Shown here: positions 43,802 through 56,006 of the stretch, piece by piece
Layout of the letters: each line of letters begins with the position of its first letter
How positions within the stretch are numbered: position 1 is the stretch's first letter
DNA from: Fen-1273 sp035516035
GTDB lineage: Bacteria > Bacteroidota > Ignavibacteria > UBA10030 > UBA6906
Direction of reading: 5' to 3'
Assembly (NCBI GenBank): GCA_035516035.1
Contig: DATJAS010000044.1
Span: forward strand, 1 to 64,000
DNA length: 64,000 nt
Program-made: the position numbers and the translations under genes
Notes under the pieces: generated by a model
Seen by the model: only the letters and a program-made list of their open reading frames with translations
Database searches by the model: none
Told to the model about the DNA's origin: nothing

Positions 43802-45712
43802 ATGAACCCGTTGCGCGATTTCACGCTCTGCCTTCTCGGACTCTCCCTGGCGGCGTCCACTGGCGCCGTCAGCCAGCAGGAACGGGACCGCTCGAAGATT
43901 CCCGAGAAGTACCGCTGGAATCTCGCCGACATCTATCCGGACGACGAGGCATGGGCGAAGGCTAAGGACGCATTCGTCGCGAAGATCGGCCCCGCGGACA
44001 AACCCGAAGGGGTGATGGAACAGTTCCGGGGAAAACTCGGCGAATCGCCGGCGACGCTTCTCGCCTGCCTCAACGGATCAAGCGACCTGGCAAAAGAATA
44101 CGCGCGGCTTTCCGTGTACGCGAGCCTGCTCTCGGACCAGGATATCAGCATCGCGGCGAACGTCGAAAAGGTACAGACGATCGGCCAGGCGGGCTCGACG
44201 TTTGGGGCGAAGCTGTCGTTTATCGAGCCCGAGCTGCTTCAGGTAGGAAAGGAAAAGATTGAAGGCTTCATCGCGGCGGAGCCGAAGCTCGGGATCTACA
44301 AGCACTATCTCGAAGACGTCCTTCGCCGGAAGGCTCACACCGGGACGGCGAACGAGGAGAAGATCATTGCCGATGCCTCGCTTATGGCGGATGCGCCGAG
44401 CAACATGTACGGCGTCTTCTCCAACGCGGACTTTCCGTTTCCGTCCGTGACGCTGAGCGACGGGAAGACCGTGAAGCTGGACAAGGCCGCGTTCGCGCTC
44501 TACCGGGCCGTGCCCAACCGCGACGACAGGATGAAGGTGTTTGACGCATTCTTCGGGGCGATCGACAGGTACCGCGGGACATTCGGGACGCAGCTCTACG
44601 CCGAAGTCAAGAAGGATATGTTCTACAAGTCCGCCCGCAAGTACGGTAGCTCGCTTGAGGTGGCCCTCGACGCCGACAATATCCCCGTGGCGGTGTACAA
44701 AGGACTGGTGAAGAGCGTCAATGACAACCTGGCGACGTTCCACCGCTACCTGAAGCTCCGGGCCCGTATGCTGGGGGTCGATCAACTCCATTATTACGAC
44801 CTCTATTCCCCCGTGGTGAAAAATACTGATATCAACTACACCTACGAGGAGGCAGAGAAGCTGGTGCTTGCGTCGCTCGCGCCGCTCGGGGCGGACTACA
44901 TCGCGGTGGCCAAAAAGGGGTTCGCCGACCGGTGGCTCGACGTCTACCCGAACACTGGGAAACGCTCCGGGGCGTATTCGCAGGGGGCTGCCTACGACGT
45001 CCATCCCTACATGCTCCTCAACTACAACGGGAAGTACGACGACGTGAGCACGCTTGCCCACGAGTTCGGCCACACGATGCACAGCTACCTGGCGAACACG
45101 TCACAGCCGTGGCCCACGTCCCAGTACTCGACGTTCGTCGCGGAGGTCGCCTCCACGTTCAACGAGGCGCTCCTGATGGATTACATGCTCAAGACGGTAA
45201 AGGACGACGACGTGCGCCTCTCGATGCTGGGGAGTTATCTCGACGGGATGAAGGGGACGCTCTTCCGGCAGACGCAGTTCGCCGAGTTCGAGCTCGCGAT
45301 CCACGATTCCGCCGAGAACGGCGTCTCACTTACCGGGGACATGCTCGACGCGCTCTACGAGAAGATCACGCGCCGCTACTACGGGCACGACCAGGGGATC
45401 TGCATCGTCGACAGTAGCGTCCGCGCCGAGTGGGCCTACATCCCCCACTTCTACTACAACTTCTACGTCTTCCAGTATGCGACGTCGGTGACGGCGAGCT
45501 CCGCGCTCTCGGAGCAGGTGCTCGGCGGCGACAAGGGGGTCACGAAAAAGTACCTGGAGATGCTCCACTCCGGCGGCTCTGACTACCCCATTGAGCTGCT
45601 GAAGAGAGCGGGGATCGACATGACCACCCCGGTGCCGTTCCAGCTTGCGATGAAGAAGATGAACAGAGTGATGGACGAGATGGAGAAGATACTGGAAAAG
45701 AAGAAGCACTAA
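43802..45712 (+). CDS. pepF: Exported oligoendopeptidase F (M3B metallopeptidase)
   Basis: A 636-residue M3B peptidase. The active-site motif LAHEFGHTMHS has HExxH with H near 420, and the later Glu helix (FVAEVASTFNEALLMDYML) is present. Unlike cytosolic PepF it carries a signal peptide (MNPLRDFTLCLLGLSLAASTGAVS). The start at 43802 follows GGAGA by 5 bases; the frame extends upstream without a better start. It is the last gene of the ligase operon and would degrade or mature short peptides outside the cytoplasm. Confidence 0.9.
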   Translation: MNPLRDFTLCLLGLSLAASTGAVSQQERDRSKIPEKYRWNLADIYPDDEAWAKAKDAFVAKIGPADKPEGVMEQFRGKLGESPATLLACLNGSSDLAKEYARLSVYASLLSDQDISIAANVEKVQTIGQAGSTFGAKLSFIEPELLQVGKEKIEGFIAAEPKLGIYKHYLEDVLRRKAHTGTANEEKIIADASLMADAPSNMYGVFSNADFPFPSVTLSDGKTVKLDKAAFALYRAVPNRDDRMKVFDAFFGAIDRYRGTFGTQLYAEVKKDMFYKSARKYGSSLEVALDADNIPVAVYKGLVKSVNDNLATFHRYLKLRARMLGVDQLHYYDLYSPVVKNTDINYTYEEAEKLVLASLAPLGADYIAVAKKGFADRWLDVYPNTGKRSGAYSQGAAYDVHPYMLLNYNGKYDDVSTLAHEFGHTMHSYLANTSQPWPTSQYSTFVAEVASTFNEALLMDYMLKTVKDDDVRLSMLGSYLDGMKGTLFRQTQFAEFELAIHDSAENGVSLTGDMLDALYEKITRRYYGHDQGICIVDSSVRAEWAYIPHFYYNFYVFQYATSVTASSALSEQVLGGDKGVTKKYLEMLHSGGSDYPIELLKRAGIDMTTPVPFQLAMKKMNRVMDEMEKILEKKKH

Positions 45713-45742
45713 AAAAAAAATTAATTCAATAACGCGTTGAAT
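45713..45742 (-). terminator. Terminator of the PQQ-propeller gene
   Basis: On the minus strand ATTCAA and TTGAAT (45742-45737 and 45729-45724) form a short stem followed by TAA and a run of T residues (45720-45713). The stem is AT-rich, so strength is uncertain. Confidence 0.5.
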
Positions 45743-45759
45743 GCAGAGCCGACTATTGA

Positions 45760-46980
45760 CTACCTGACTTTGAACAAATACCGGCCAGAGGGCTGATCGC
45801 ATCCGACATACACCTTGCCGTCAGCACTGATTGCGGGATCGGAATCGATGTCGGGGACAGTTCCGTCCAGGTTTCTGAGACTCAACCGGAACTTTGGCGT
45901 CCCGTTTGGATAAAGCGCCATGAAGTTGACGCTATCTGCCGCTGTAAGGCCCGTCGACCATCCGAAATACAGGGTGCCATCACGGTCGATTGCCGGAACC
46001 GACTCGAGATTCGCCACGCTCGGCAGTTGATAATTCCACTTGGGGTTACCTGCATAATCAAATGCAAAGACTCCCTGATTACCAGCAATGTAGATCGATC
46101 CGTCCCATCCAATTATAGGATTGAGTTCGTAAAGATAACCCCAGTTAATCCCCCGCGCTACCCACCGGACAGCACCCGACGGAGTGAGCGAATAAAGGGC
46201 GTGCTGGCTGTCTCCGATGTAGATATTCCCATCATTATCAACGGCCGGATCTGAGCCGCCAATCACAAATCTCCACCTGAGCGTCCCGCTCGTATCCAAC
46301 GCATAGAGCGCCTTTAGCCCGGTTGCATAAATGGTGGCCCCGTCGGGTGACATGGTAGGAGAAGTCCCGAGTGGATCGGTGCTGTCGGGTTTCACTTTCC
46401 ACCGCAGTGACCCATCCTTACGAATTGCATAAAGCGAATCTGATGCAAAGAACACCGTCCCTCCGTCCCTGGAAATTGTTGGCGTGAATGGCGTGATCCC
46501 GTTGGGTGCGAATGGATACTCCCAATTGAGATTGCCACTGCGATCGTGGGACACAAGGAACAGTCCTGCCCATCCGTAGATTGAGCCGTCACTCGAGATC
46601 ACCAATGAACCGCTGGACGAGCCTTCGGCGGCTTGCCACTCCACGCTTCCCGTTTGAGAGACGGCAGTCAGTGAACCAGAAAATGTGCTGAAATATACCG
46701 AGCCGTCTACATCGATAGCCGGCGAGCAATACACAGCACTTCCTGCATCTACACGCCATTCCATAGCCCCCGATTGTGGCCCGGCATAGGAGCTTCTGCC
46801 CGTGTGTTGCGGGTCGTGTAGCCGCATCGGCCACGCTGAACTTGCGAGGCCTGGCCACGGGATGTTTACTTGCTGCTTCGTGACCCAATTGTTGCTGGGG
46901 CCCGGTTCAACAATCGTTCTTTTCTTGGTGCAAGAGAAGGAAGAGAGGAGCAAAAACAGAAGAAGCAAAGTCCGTTTCAT
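45760..46980 (-). CDS. PQQ-like beta-propeller lipoprotein
   Basis: A 406-residue lipoprotein (MKRTLLLLFLLLSSFSC, Cys at 17). It has about seven propeller repeats of the form AIDVDGSVYFSTFSGSLTAV / ISRDGGTVFFASDSLYAI / MSPDGATIYATGLKALYAL, the PQQ-like/BamB-type blade. The leading PWPMRLHDPQHTG is typical of such surface proteins. GC is lower than the window average. A promoter TTGACT-N17-TAGATT lies about 100 bases upstream. The role is unknown; the propeller is probably a binding or scaffold domain. Confidence 0.85.
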   Translation of the reverse strand: MKRTLLLLFLLLSSFSCTKKRTIVEPGPSNNWVTKQQVNIPWPGLASSAWPMRLHDPQHTGRSSYAGPQSGAMEWRVDAGSAVYCSPAIDVDGSVYFSTFSGSLTAVSQTGSVEWQAAEGSSSGSLVISSDGSIYGWAGLFLVSHDRSGNLNWEYPFAPNGITPFTPTISRDGGTVFFASDSLYAIRKDGSLRWKVKPDSTDPLGTSPTMSPDGATIYATGLKALYALDTSGTLRWRFVIGGSDPAVDNDGNIYIGDSQHALYSLTPSGAVRWVARGINWGYLYELNPIIGWDGSIYIAGNQGVFAFDYAGNPKWNYQLPSVANLESVPAIDRDGTLYFGWSTGLTAADSVNFMALYPNGTPKFRLSLRNLDGTVPDIDSDPAISADGKVYVGCDQPSGRYLFKVR

Positions 46981-47075
46981 GTAGCCGCCTCACTCGTCTC
47001 GCGTGAGAGTTTCGATCTGCGAACGACAATCCTGCCCGCCACGGCGACAGAGAAACGCTCCCCACGAGTGACTTG

Positions 47076-47104
47076 AATCTAGCCTCCCCCCCAGCCACAG
47101 TCAA
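47076..47104 (-). promoter_or_regulatory. Promoter for the PQQ-propeller lipoprotein
   Basis: On the minus strand TTGACT (47104-47099), 17-base spacer, TAGATT (47081-47076). The leader to the ATG at 46980 is about 90 bases. Confidence 0.55.
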
Positions 47105-47172
47105 TTGCGCGTGTTGGGTGTCATGCTGAGCGGAGAAAAACCTGTCATTCTCAATACCATCAGCGGAGCCGA

Positions 47173-47201
47173 TTGACATTCGGCGGAGAGGGGGATATCT
47201 T
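47173..47201 (+). promoter_or_regulatory. Promoter for the small secreted protein
   Basis: TTGACA (47173-47178), 17-base spacer, TATCTT (47196-47201), 28 bases before the ATG at 47230. GGAAGAG precedes the start codon. Confidence 0.65.
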
Positions 47202-47229
47202 CAGGAAAATCATCTGGGATGGAAGAGAA

Positions 47230-47799
47230 ATGAAGATCATTGGGATGATTCTCGCTGTAGCGCTCTGCACAGCCAACGCACGCAATCAGGATCTCCCGGC
47301 AGCCGCGAGAAATGCTCTTGATACCAGATTCTCGCACTGGCATTTCCGACCCGCTCACATCCCGAGTCCGTGCGACACTCAGAGCGCCAACCCAGTTCTT
47401 CTCACCGCGGTTCAGAAATGCAATCTCAACGACGATCAGACACCAGATTATGCGGTGGTGGTGACCACAGGTGATGATTTGCAGATGATGGAGTACTTCC
47501 TTGCCCTCGTCTCGAACAGTGACAGCTTCGATGTGTTTGTCATCGATTCAGCCCGAAACCATTTTGGCGCAGGGGAGCGGTTACTGCAAATTGTGCACGC
47601 CGGTGATTCCACCGCCTTTTTTGACGACGAAGAGGAAGTCGCCAGGTATGGCAAACTCGTCGACGACAACATGATGATTGTCTTTCCGACTGACGCGCTT
47701 GAGACCTCGCCAGGATGTGAGGCACACTACGGAAGGTTGGAGTACGATGTGTACGTCTTCATTCGTGGGAGATTCTTGTCATTTGGTGCGGCTGACTAG
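47230..47799 (+). CDS. Small secreted protein of unknown function
   Basis: A 189-residue protein with a signal peptide (MKIIGMILAVALCTANA). The body has KCNLNDDQTPDYAVVVTTGDD, an Asn/Asp pattern like VCBS/FG-GAP-type calcium loops, and two cysteines that could pair. The start at 47230 gives the clean signal peptide; an upstream extension to 47173 would cover the promoter. I do not recognise the family. Composition is lower in GC than most of the window. Confidence 0.65.
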   Translation: MKIIGMILAVALCTANARNQDLPAAARNALDTRFSHWHFRPAHIPSPCDTQSANPVLLTAVQKCNLNDDQTPDYAVVVTTGDDLQMMEYFLALVSNSDSFDVFVIDSARNHFGAGERLLQIVHAGDSTAFFDDEEEVARYGKLVDDNMMIVFPTDALETSPGCEAHYGRLEYDVYVFIRGRFLSFGAAD

Positions 47800-47853
47800 T
47801 GAGGGGCTGGGTCTGGTTGGAAAGAGGATTGAGTCAATTAGGAGGAGTCACAT

Positions 47854-48126
47854 ATGGTACCGAAGCGCCGCCAGCCGACGCACCCGGGTGAAATCCTCAA
47901 GGAAGAGTTCCTCCGTCCGATGGGCATGAGCCAGGTTGAGTTGGCCCGGCGTATGGGTGTTCCAATCCAGCGGGTAAACACGCTGATCAACGGGAAACGC
48001 GATATGACCGCTGAGACAGCCATCCTGCTGTCTCGTGTACTAAAGACCACGTCCGAATTCTGGATGAATCTCCAGGTCGCGGTTGATCTTTTGAGAGCTT
48101 CCCGGAGCATCGGGCATACAGCATAG
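47854..48126 (+). CDS. higA: HigA-type antitoxin / XRE regulator without visible toxin
   Basis: A 90-residue protein matching HigA: HPGEILKEEFLRPMGMSQVELARRMGV leads into a helix-turn-helix (about 24-60), then TAILLSRVLKTTSEFWMNLQ. HigA binds its promoter and neutralises the RNase HigB, which normally precedes it. Here only 54 bases separate it from the previous gene and no HigB frame is visible on either side. AGGAGG lies 8 bases before the ATG. It may be a solitary regulator or a remnant of a toxin-antitoxin pair. Confidence 0.88.
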   Translation: MVPKRRQPTHPGEILKEEFLRPMGMSQVELARRMGVPIQRVNTLINGKRDMTAETAILLSRVLKTTSEFWMNLQVAVDLLRASRSIGHTA

Positions 48127-48269
48127 CACTCAGCGGCCGGAGGTTAGCAGCAAGCCAATTTCTCCAAGTCAATCCCTGCGCGATATTGAACGGCGAACAA
48201 GAAAACTGCGGAACTACGAATGGCGACGGGTCGGGCCGGAGGGGCAGAACTCTGAATGCTGAATTCTGA

Positions 48270-48755
48270 ATGACGAATACAAAAAGCGGGGCGGTTCCTG
48301 GTTCTCAGACGAATCTGCTCATGCGCAAAGGTAGGATGATAGTTGCTCTGTCCGTGACACTTTCCGTGTGCCTCATTTGCTTGCTTCTGAAGTATTTGCA
48401 CCCTCTCGAAGAGATTTCTGCCACTGCCAACAAAGCCGGCAAGGCGACGAGCATCGATTCGACAAAGAAACTCCTTATCTCCACAACAGGATTTCCGGTT
48501 GACTCAATTCGGCACGATAGCCTCAATGGCCACGCCGTCACGCATTTGACGATACGCCAACCTGAACGAGTACCTGTTGCACATCTCCTCTTCGCAGACA
48601 CGTCAAACGCTTTGAAGGTGGGGATATACGATCTCAGTTGGCGAACCGGAGAGATAACCCACCTCTTTGATTTGCCGGACGGGGCTCAATTCCCACCTGC
48701 AGGTCTTCAAGTGAACTTCAGAGGTGTGGCAACTTATTTTGCGATGGACTCCTGA
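48270..48755 (+). pseudogene. N-terminal fragment of a broken membrane-anchored propeller-like gene
   Basis: 161 residues with one transmembrane segment (about 23-41, MIVALSVTLSVCLICLLL) and the start of a soluble domain (HLLFADTSNALKVGIYDLSWRTGEI). It ends with an in-frame TGA at 48753-48755. Read in the adjacent frame from 48743, the next 75 bases give a sensible continuation (DGLLTDHRIDITEFW, then YKNIPTTWP). The reading then returns to the original frame near 48816. This is best explained by a -1 change near 48742 and a compensating +1 near 48816. Confidence 0.6.
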
Positions 48756-48767
48756 CGGACCACCGTA

Positions 48768-49805
48768 TTGACATTACGGAGTTCTGGAGGTACAAAAACA
48801 TTCCCACCACCTGGCCGTGATCAAGAGATCTGGTCATTTGACTATGATTCCCGCGAAATAACTCTCAAGGAATCGGACCAATACCCCGCTGCCTTGCTTT
48901 CACCGCATGGATCTGATGTTGTAACTTGGTGGAATCGAACTGTTGCTCTTGTAGATACCGAGCACGGCACACTTGAAAAAGAATTTCATATCTCACGGCT
49001 GATCAGCGGCGAAGCCGGGCTCCGCGAGACGTACGTTGACTCCTTCAAAGTAAGTGGAGCACTAAGCGACCACAACGAGGTATTTAATGTTGTGGCCTGG
49101 GACCCGGTTCGGCCATCCACCATTTTCGTGTCGAACTTCTTTTCAGATCAACTCACCAATGGATCAAGAGGACTCTGGACATATGATCTAGACACGCACA
49201 CTTTCACGCTGGTCGATGCGTTGGTTGAACAGTTTCTATCCATCTCAACTGATGGAGAATATCTGCTGTACACCAACAATGATGAAACGTGTTGCGCCGG
49301 AGTGAACTACACCGACAATCAGCTGATCTTACTGGATCTCCTTCAGCATTCCAGGGTCATTTTGTATGACGAATTCGTCCGATACGGCAACGAGAACAAG
49401 GCAGAAGACCATGTACCCGTTTCAGCTTTCTTCTCGCCAAACAACATGTTGTTTGCTACAACAATCGAGGACTTTCAAGATCGGAATATGCTATCGTCAG
49501 CGGGTCCGCGTCGGGAGGGAGTCCCAGACAGCATGGTTGGAGGCAAGCACATTCTGTACTCTCGTCTGGGTGGGTCCACCAGTAACGAAGTTCCTGATTG
49601 TGAATTAGTCGGTTGGGCGGATTCTGTGCACATGCTGATGAGGACCTTCAAAGAGGAGTGGTTGCCCAGAGGCCGGGCTGCCGGTGATTTTGGATGGAAG
49701 CAGCAAGAAGGGCCCTTGCAGTCTCTGGATATCCGCGATGGAAAGGTAATTCGGGTCTTTGAAAAACCGGTCCGCTTTCTACAGGTCGATTGGGAGTGGG
49801 ATTAA
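48768..49805 (+). pseudogene. C-terminal fragment of the same broken gene
   Basis: Same frame as the preceding fragment, with only a TTG as possible start. Sequence from about 48816 on is protein-like: DQEIWSFDYDSREI, RGLWTYDLDTHTFTLVD, SISTDGEYLLYTNNDE, ILLDLLQHSRVILYDE are propeller-blade patterns like those of TolB/DPP4-type domains. The first 15 codons (RSSGGTKTFPPPG) look out of frame. The whole, 48270-49805, would code for about 510 residues. A sequencing error cannot be excluded. Low GC compared with neighbours. Confidence 0.6.
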
Positions 49806-50110
49806 GTCCCAGATCGGACATCTGAGAGAGAACCCTTTGCACTCCTCACGCTAGCAGTGTCAAATGAAAGAGGCGAAAGTGAGACACAGGGCCCCCACGT
49901 CACAGGATACAAGGACCATGACAAGGTGGTAACCCTATTGAACGTACAGGATTCCTCGTAACAGCTGTCGAAGGTAGGGTAAGTCCATAAGCTATTGAAC
50001 GTGCTGCGGCATAAAATAAGAAGAGTCATCGGATACTGCCCGATGACTCTTCTCGTAATATCGGGAAGGCAAGTGGAGACTAATCCGCCTGTTCCCCTTC
50101 ATCATCAAGA
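49806..50110. other. Intergenic region between convergent genes
   Basis: 305 bases without a supported gene. It holds a strong hairpin at 50019-50053 that terminates the minus-strand oxidoreductase operon. A 21-codon frame at 49863 has no ribosome site and is not called. Nothing else was seen. Confidence 0.5.
50019..50053 (-). terminator. Terminator of the nifJ operon
   Basis: AGAAGAGTCATCGG (50019-50032) is perfectly complementary to 50040-50053, a 14-bp stem with a 7-base loop. On the minus strand it is followed by TTATTTTAT. It lies 58 bases past the stop of the dihydroorotate-dehydrogenase-like gene. Confidence 0.8.
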
Positions 50111-51100
50111 CTACTTGTAGCTGTTCAGCGCCTTCATGTAATTCGCCCGCTCGAACGAGGAGGGGTCGGCGGCCGATTTCTGGCTCATGCTTCCCTTCAT
50201 CTGGGCCACCGATTCGTACTCGTGTTCCTCCATCCACTTCGCCAGGTCGGCAAGCACGTCCTTGATCCTCCCCGGCCCGTGTTTCAGGAGCGCCGAGCAC
50301 ATCATCGTCACGTCCGCCCCCGCCATGAGCATCTTCAGCACGTCCTGCGCGCCGTGGATACCGCTCGTGGCGGCGAGGCTCGCCTTGATCTTCCCGTGCA
50401 GGATCGCCACCCAGCGGAGCGGCAACCTCATCGCCTGCGGCGTGCTCAGGATGACGTTCGGCGTCACTTCCAGCGTCTCGAGATCGATGTCCGGCTGGTA
50501 GAACCGGTTGAACAGGACCAGTCCGTTTGCCCCCGCCTTGTCAAGCCGCAGGGCCATGTTGGCCATCGAGCTGAAGAACGGGCTGAGCTTCATCGCGACC
50601 GGGATCTTCACCGTGCTCTTGACCGCGCGGAGGACTTCCAGGTAGCGTTCCTCGACCGCCTTGCCGTCCTGCGCGGGATCGGCCGCGACGTGGTAGACGT
50701 TCAGCTCCAGCGCGTCCGCCCCCGCCTCTTCGATCTTCTTCGCGTATTTCGTCCAGCCGCCAGTCGAGACGCCGTTGATGCTCCCGATCACGGGGATCGA
50801 GAGCGCCCGCTTCGCGTTGTGGATGTGCTCGACGTACTCTTCGGGGCCGAGGTTGTAGTCCTCCGCCTCCGGGAAATACGTCAGCGCCTCCGCAAAGCTT
50901 TCGGTTCCCTGCGCCAGGTAGTGGTTCAGCTCGGCGGTCTCGTGCTCTATCTGCTCCTCGAAGAGGGAATAGACCACGATTGCCGCGGCGCCGAACTCCT
51001 CCAGCCGCCTCATGCTGTCCACGGTGTGCGAGAGGGGCCCGGCCGAGGGGACGATCGGGTTCTTGAGCTTGAGGCCCAGGTATGATGTTGTCAGGTCCAT
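50111..51100 (-). CDS. Dihydroorotate dehydrogenase-like protein
   Basis: A 329-residue FMN-type TIM barrel: MDLTTSYLGLKLKNPIVPSAGPLS, VIGSINGVSTGGW, LELNVYH, VAMKLSPFF, GLVLFNRFYQPDID and TSGIHGAQDVLKMLMAGADV. It resembles DHOD family 1/PreA-like enzymes. A pyrimidine-synthesis role is not assured: it follows nifJ by 48 bp rather than other pyr genes. This stand-alone group next to PFOR is usually just called DHOD-like. It could exchange electrons with the same ferredoxin pool. Confidence 0.88.
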   Translation of the reverse strand: MDLTTSYLGLKLKNPIVPSAGPLSHTVDSMRRLEEFGAAAIVVYSLFEEQIEHETAELNHYLAQGTESFAEALTYFPEAEDYNLGPEEYVEHIHNAKRALSIPVIGSINGVSTGGWTKYAKKIEEAGADALELNVYHVAADPAQDGKAVEERYLEVLRAVKSTVKIPVAMKLSPFFSSMANMALRLDKAGANGLVLFNRFYQPDIDLETLEVTPNVILSTPQAMRLPLRWVAILHGKIKASLAATSGIHGAQDVLKMLMAGADVTMMCSALLKHGPGRIKDVLADLAKWMEEHEYESVAQMKGSMSQKSAADPSSFERANYMKALNSYK

Positions 51101-51148
51101 GGTTCCCTTCAGGGTCGAATGTTCGTTTTTCCGTTCGTCGTGAGCGGG

Positions 51149-54721
<3,573 letters not shown>

Positions 54722-54856
54722 CGTGCGACTACCTTTAAGTAATGAGGCGTAACGTGTGATTAGCAGATTTTTTGAAGGGCAAATGCCCCCTTAGTGGCGA
54801 ATATCATGCCACCCCGATGTGTCCAAAACGGGGCAAATAGCGGTCTTCCCGGGTGT

Positions 54857-54918
54857 GAATTCCAAGAATTGGGAATTCCGCAACATGAAGTGGGAATCTA
54901 TGCGACGGACGATTCCCA
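54857..54918. promoter_or_regulatory. Two dyads with GGGAATT arms upstream of nifJ
   Basis: GAATTCC (54857-54863) and GGAATTC (54872-54878) form one inverted repeat. TGGGAAT (54891-54897) and ATTCCCA (54912-54918) form a second with a 14-base spacer. Both share the TGGGAATT half-site. They lie in the 226-bp gap between the aguA stop and the nifJ start, so they may be operators for nifJ or part of the aguA 3' end. Confidence 0.35.
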
Positions 54919-54947
54919 TTCATCGTACGGCGAGGGTGACGGCGGGA

Positions 54948-56006
54948 TCAGCCTGGCTCTTGCTGCGTCAGGCAGTGGAGTGTTCCGAAACCCCAGACAA
55001 GATCGACTGCATGTATGCCGACGACCGGCCTGTCCTTGAAAAGCTCTGCAAGTATTCCGAGCGCGGTGCGGTCATTCACGTCGTTGAACGTCGGGACGAT
55101 CACCGCGGCGTTCGTGATGTAGAAGTTCGCGTAGCTGGCGGGAATGCGCATCCCGTTGAAGAAGAGGGGTGCCGGCATCGGGAGCGGGACGACCTCAGGC
55201 CGGGAACCGTCTTCGAGTTGCATGCCGGAGAGCCTCTCCATGTTCTCGCTGAGTGGCGCGTGGTTTACGTCCGTCCGATTCGTCTCACGGCATGCGACGA
55301 TCGTCCCGGCGTTGACGAACCGCGCGATGTCATCCACGTGCCCGTGCGTGTCGTCCCCCGCGATCCCATTGCCGAGCCAGAGTATGTTCTTCACGCCGAG
55401 TGAGTCGCGAAGCGCCTGCTCGATCTCCTGCCGGCTGTGTCCCGGGTTACGCGCCTGCGTCTTCTGGTCGAGAAGGCATTCTTCCGTGGTCAGGACTGTG
55501 CCGCGCCCGTTCACGTCGATCGATCCCCCTTCGAGGACGAACTGCGTCTCCCCGATTGCCGGCTTGAAGATCCTCAGTCCGAGGGCGGCGGCCGCGCGCG
55601 CATGGACTTTCGTGTCCTTCTGCCAGTCTGGGTATTTCGCCCAGGCGCTGAACCGGAAGTTCACGATCGCCTTCTCTCCCGCCGGGTTCCTGACGAACAT
55701 CGGTCCCATGTCGCGCGTCCATCCCCGGTTTGTCGGGAACCGGAAGAACCTCACGCGCGAGACGTCCGCACCCGCCTTGTTCAGAACATTGCGCGCGGAG
55801 GATTCGTGCCTCGCGGATTCCACGATGATCCGGAGCGATTCGCCGGCGGTGATCTTCTTTGCCATCTCGCCGAAGACCCAGGGGATGGCGGCGAACTTCC
55901 CCGGCCAGTCCGTCGTGTTGTGGGGCCAGCCGATCCATGTGGCCTCGTGGTGTTCCCACTCGGCGGGCATCATGAACCCGGTTGCGGAAGGGGTCTCCGC
56001 CGTCAC
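54948..56006 (-). CDS. aguA: Agmatine deiminase
   Basis: A 352-residue protein of the agmatine/peptidylarginine deiminase family: MPAEWEHHEATWIGWPHN, NRGWTRDMGP, VLEGGSIDVNGRGTVLTTEECLL, WLGNGIAGDDTHGHVDDIARF. The C-terminal LHCLTQQEP holds the catalytic Cys near 340. It turns agmatine into N-carbamoylputrescine and ammonia, feeding the enzyme of the gene just upstream (4-bp overlap). The route gives putrescine from arginine-derived agmatine; no agmatine-forming enzyme is in the window. Confidence 0.95.
   Translation of the reverse strand: MTAETPSATGFMMPAEWEHHEATWIGWPHNTTDWPGKFAAIPWVFGEMAKKITAGESLRIIVESARHESSARNVLNKAGADVSRVRFFRFPTNRGWTRDMGPMFVRNPAGEKAIVNFRFSAWAKYPDWQKDTKVHARAAAALGLRIFKPAIGETQFVLEGGSIDVNGRGTVLTTEECLLDQKTQARNPGHSRQEIEQALRDSLGVKNILWLGNGIAGDDTHGHVDDIARFVNAGTIVACRETNRTDVNHAPLSENMERLSGMQLEDGSRPEVVPLPMPAPLFFNGMRIPASYANFYITNAAVIVPTFNDVNDRTALGILAELFKDRPVVGIHAVDLVWGFGTLHCLTQQEPG

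Noticed and set aside
47118..47136. GTCATGCTGAGCGG as an eighth copy of the intergenic repeat
   Set aside because: Only about 14 bases resemble the repeat, with a different core and no GAAGCAATC end; it also resembles another common repeat type.
47800..47853. Possible HigB toxin remnant before higA
   Set aside because: The gap is 54 bases and none of its frames shows the conserved end of HigB; nothing to support a toxin fragment.
48240..48280. Repetitive CTGAATGCTGAATTCTGAATGACGAAT stretch as a regulatory element (sequence abbreviated in positions 48249-48276)
   Set aside because: A short low-complexity run without dyad symmetry or spacing to a promoter; it only marks the poorly conserved start of the broken gene.
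48753..48755. In-frame TGA as a selenocysteine codon or programmed readthrough
   Set aside because: The codons just after it look non-coding in that frame while an adjacent frame reads well, so two frame changes explain it better; no hairpin of the SECIS type was seen.
49863..49928. 21-codon frame in the 49806-50110 gap
   Set aside because: No ribosome site, no distinct composition, and located between convergent genes next to a terminator.
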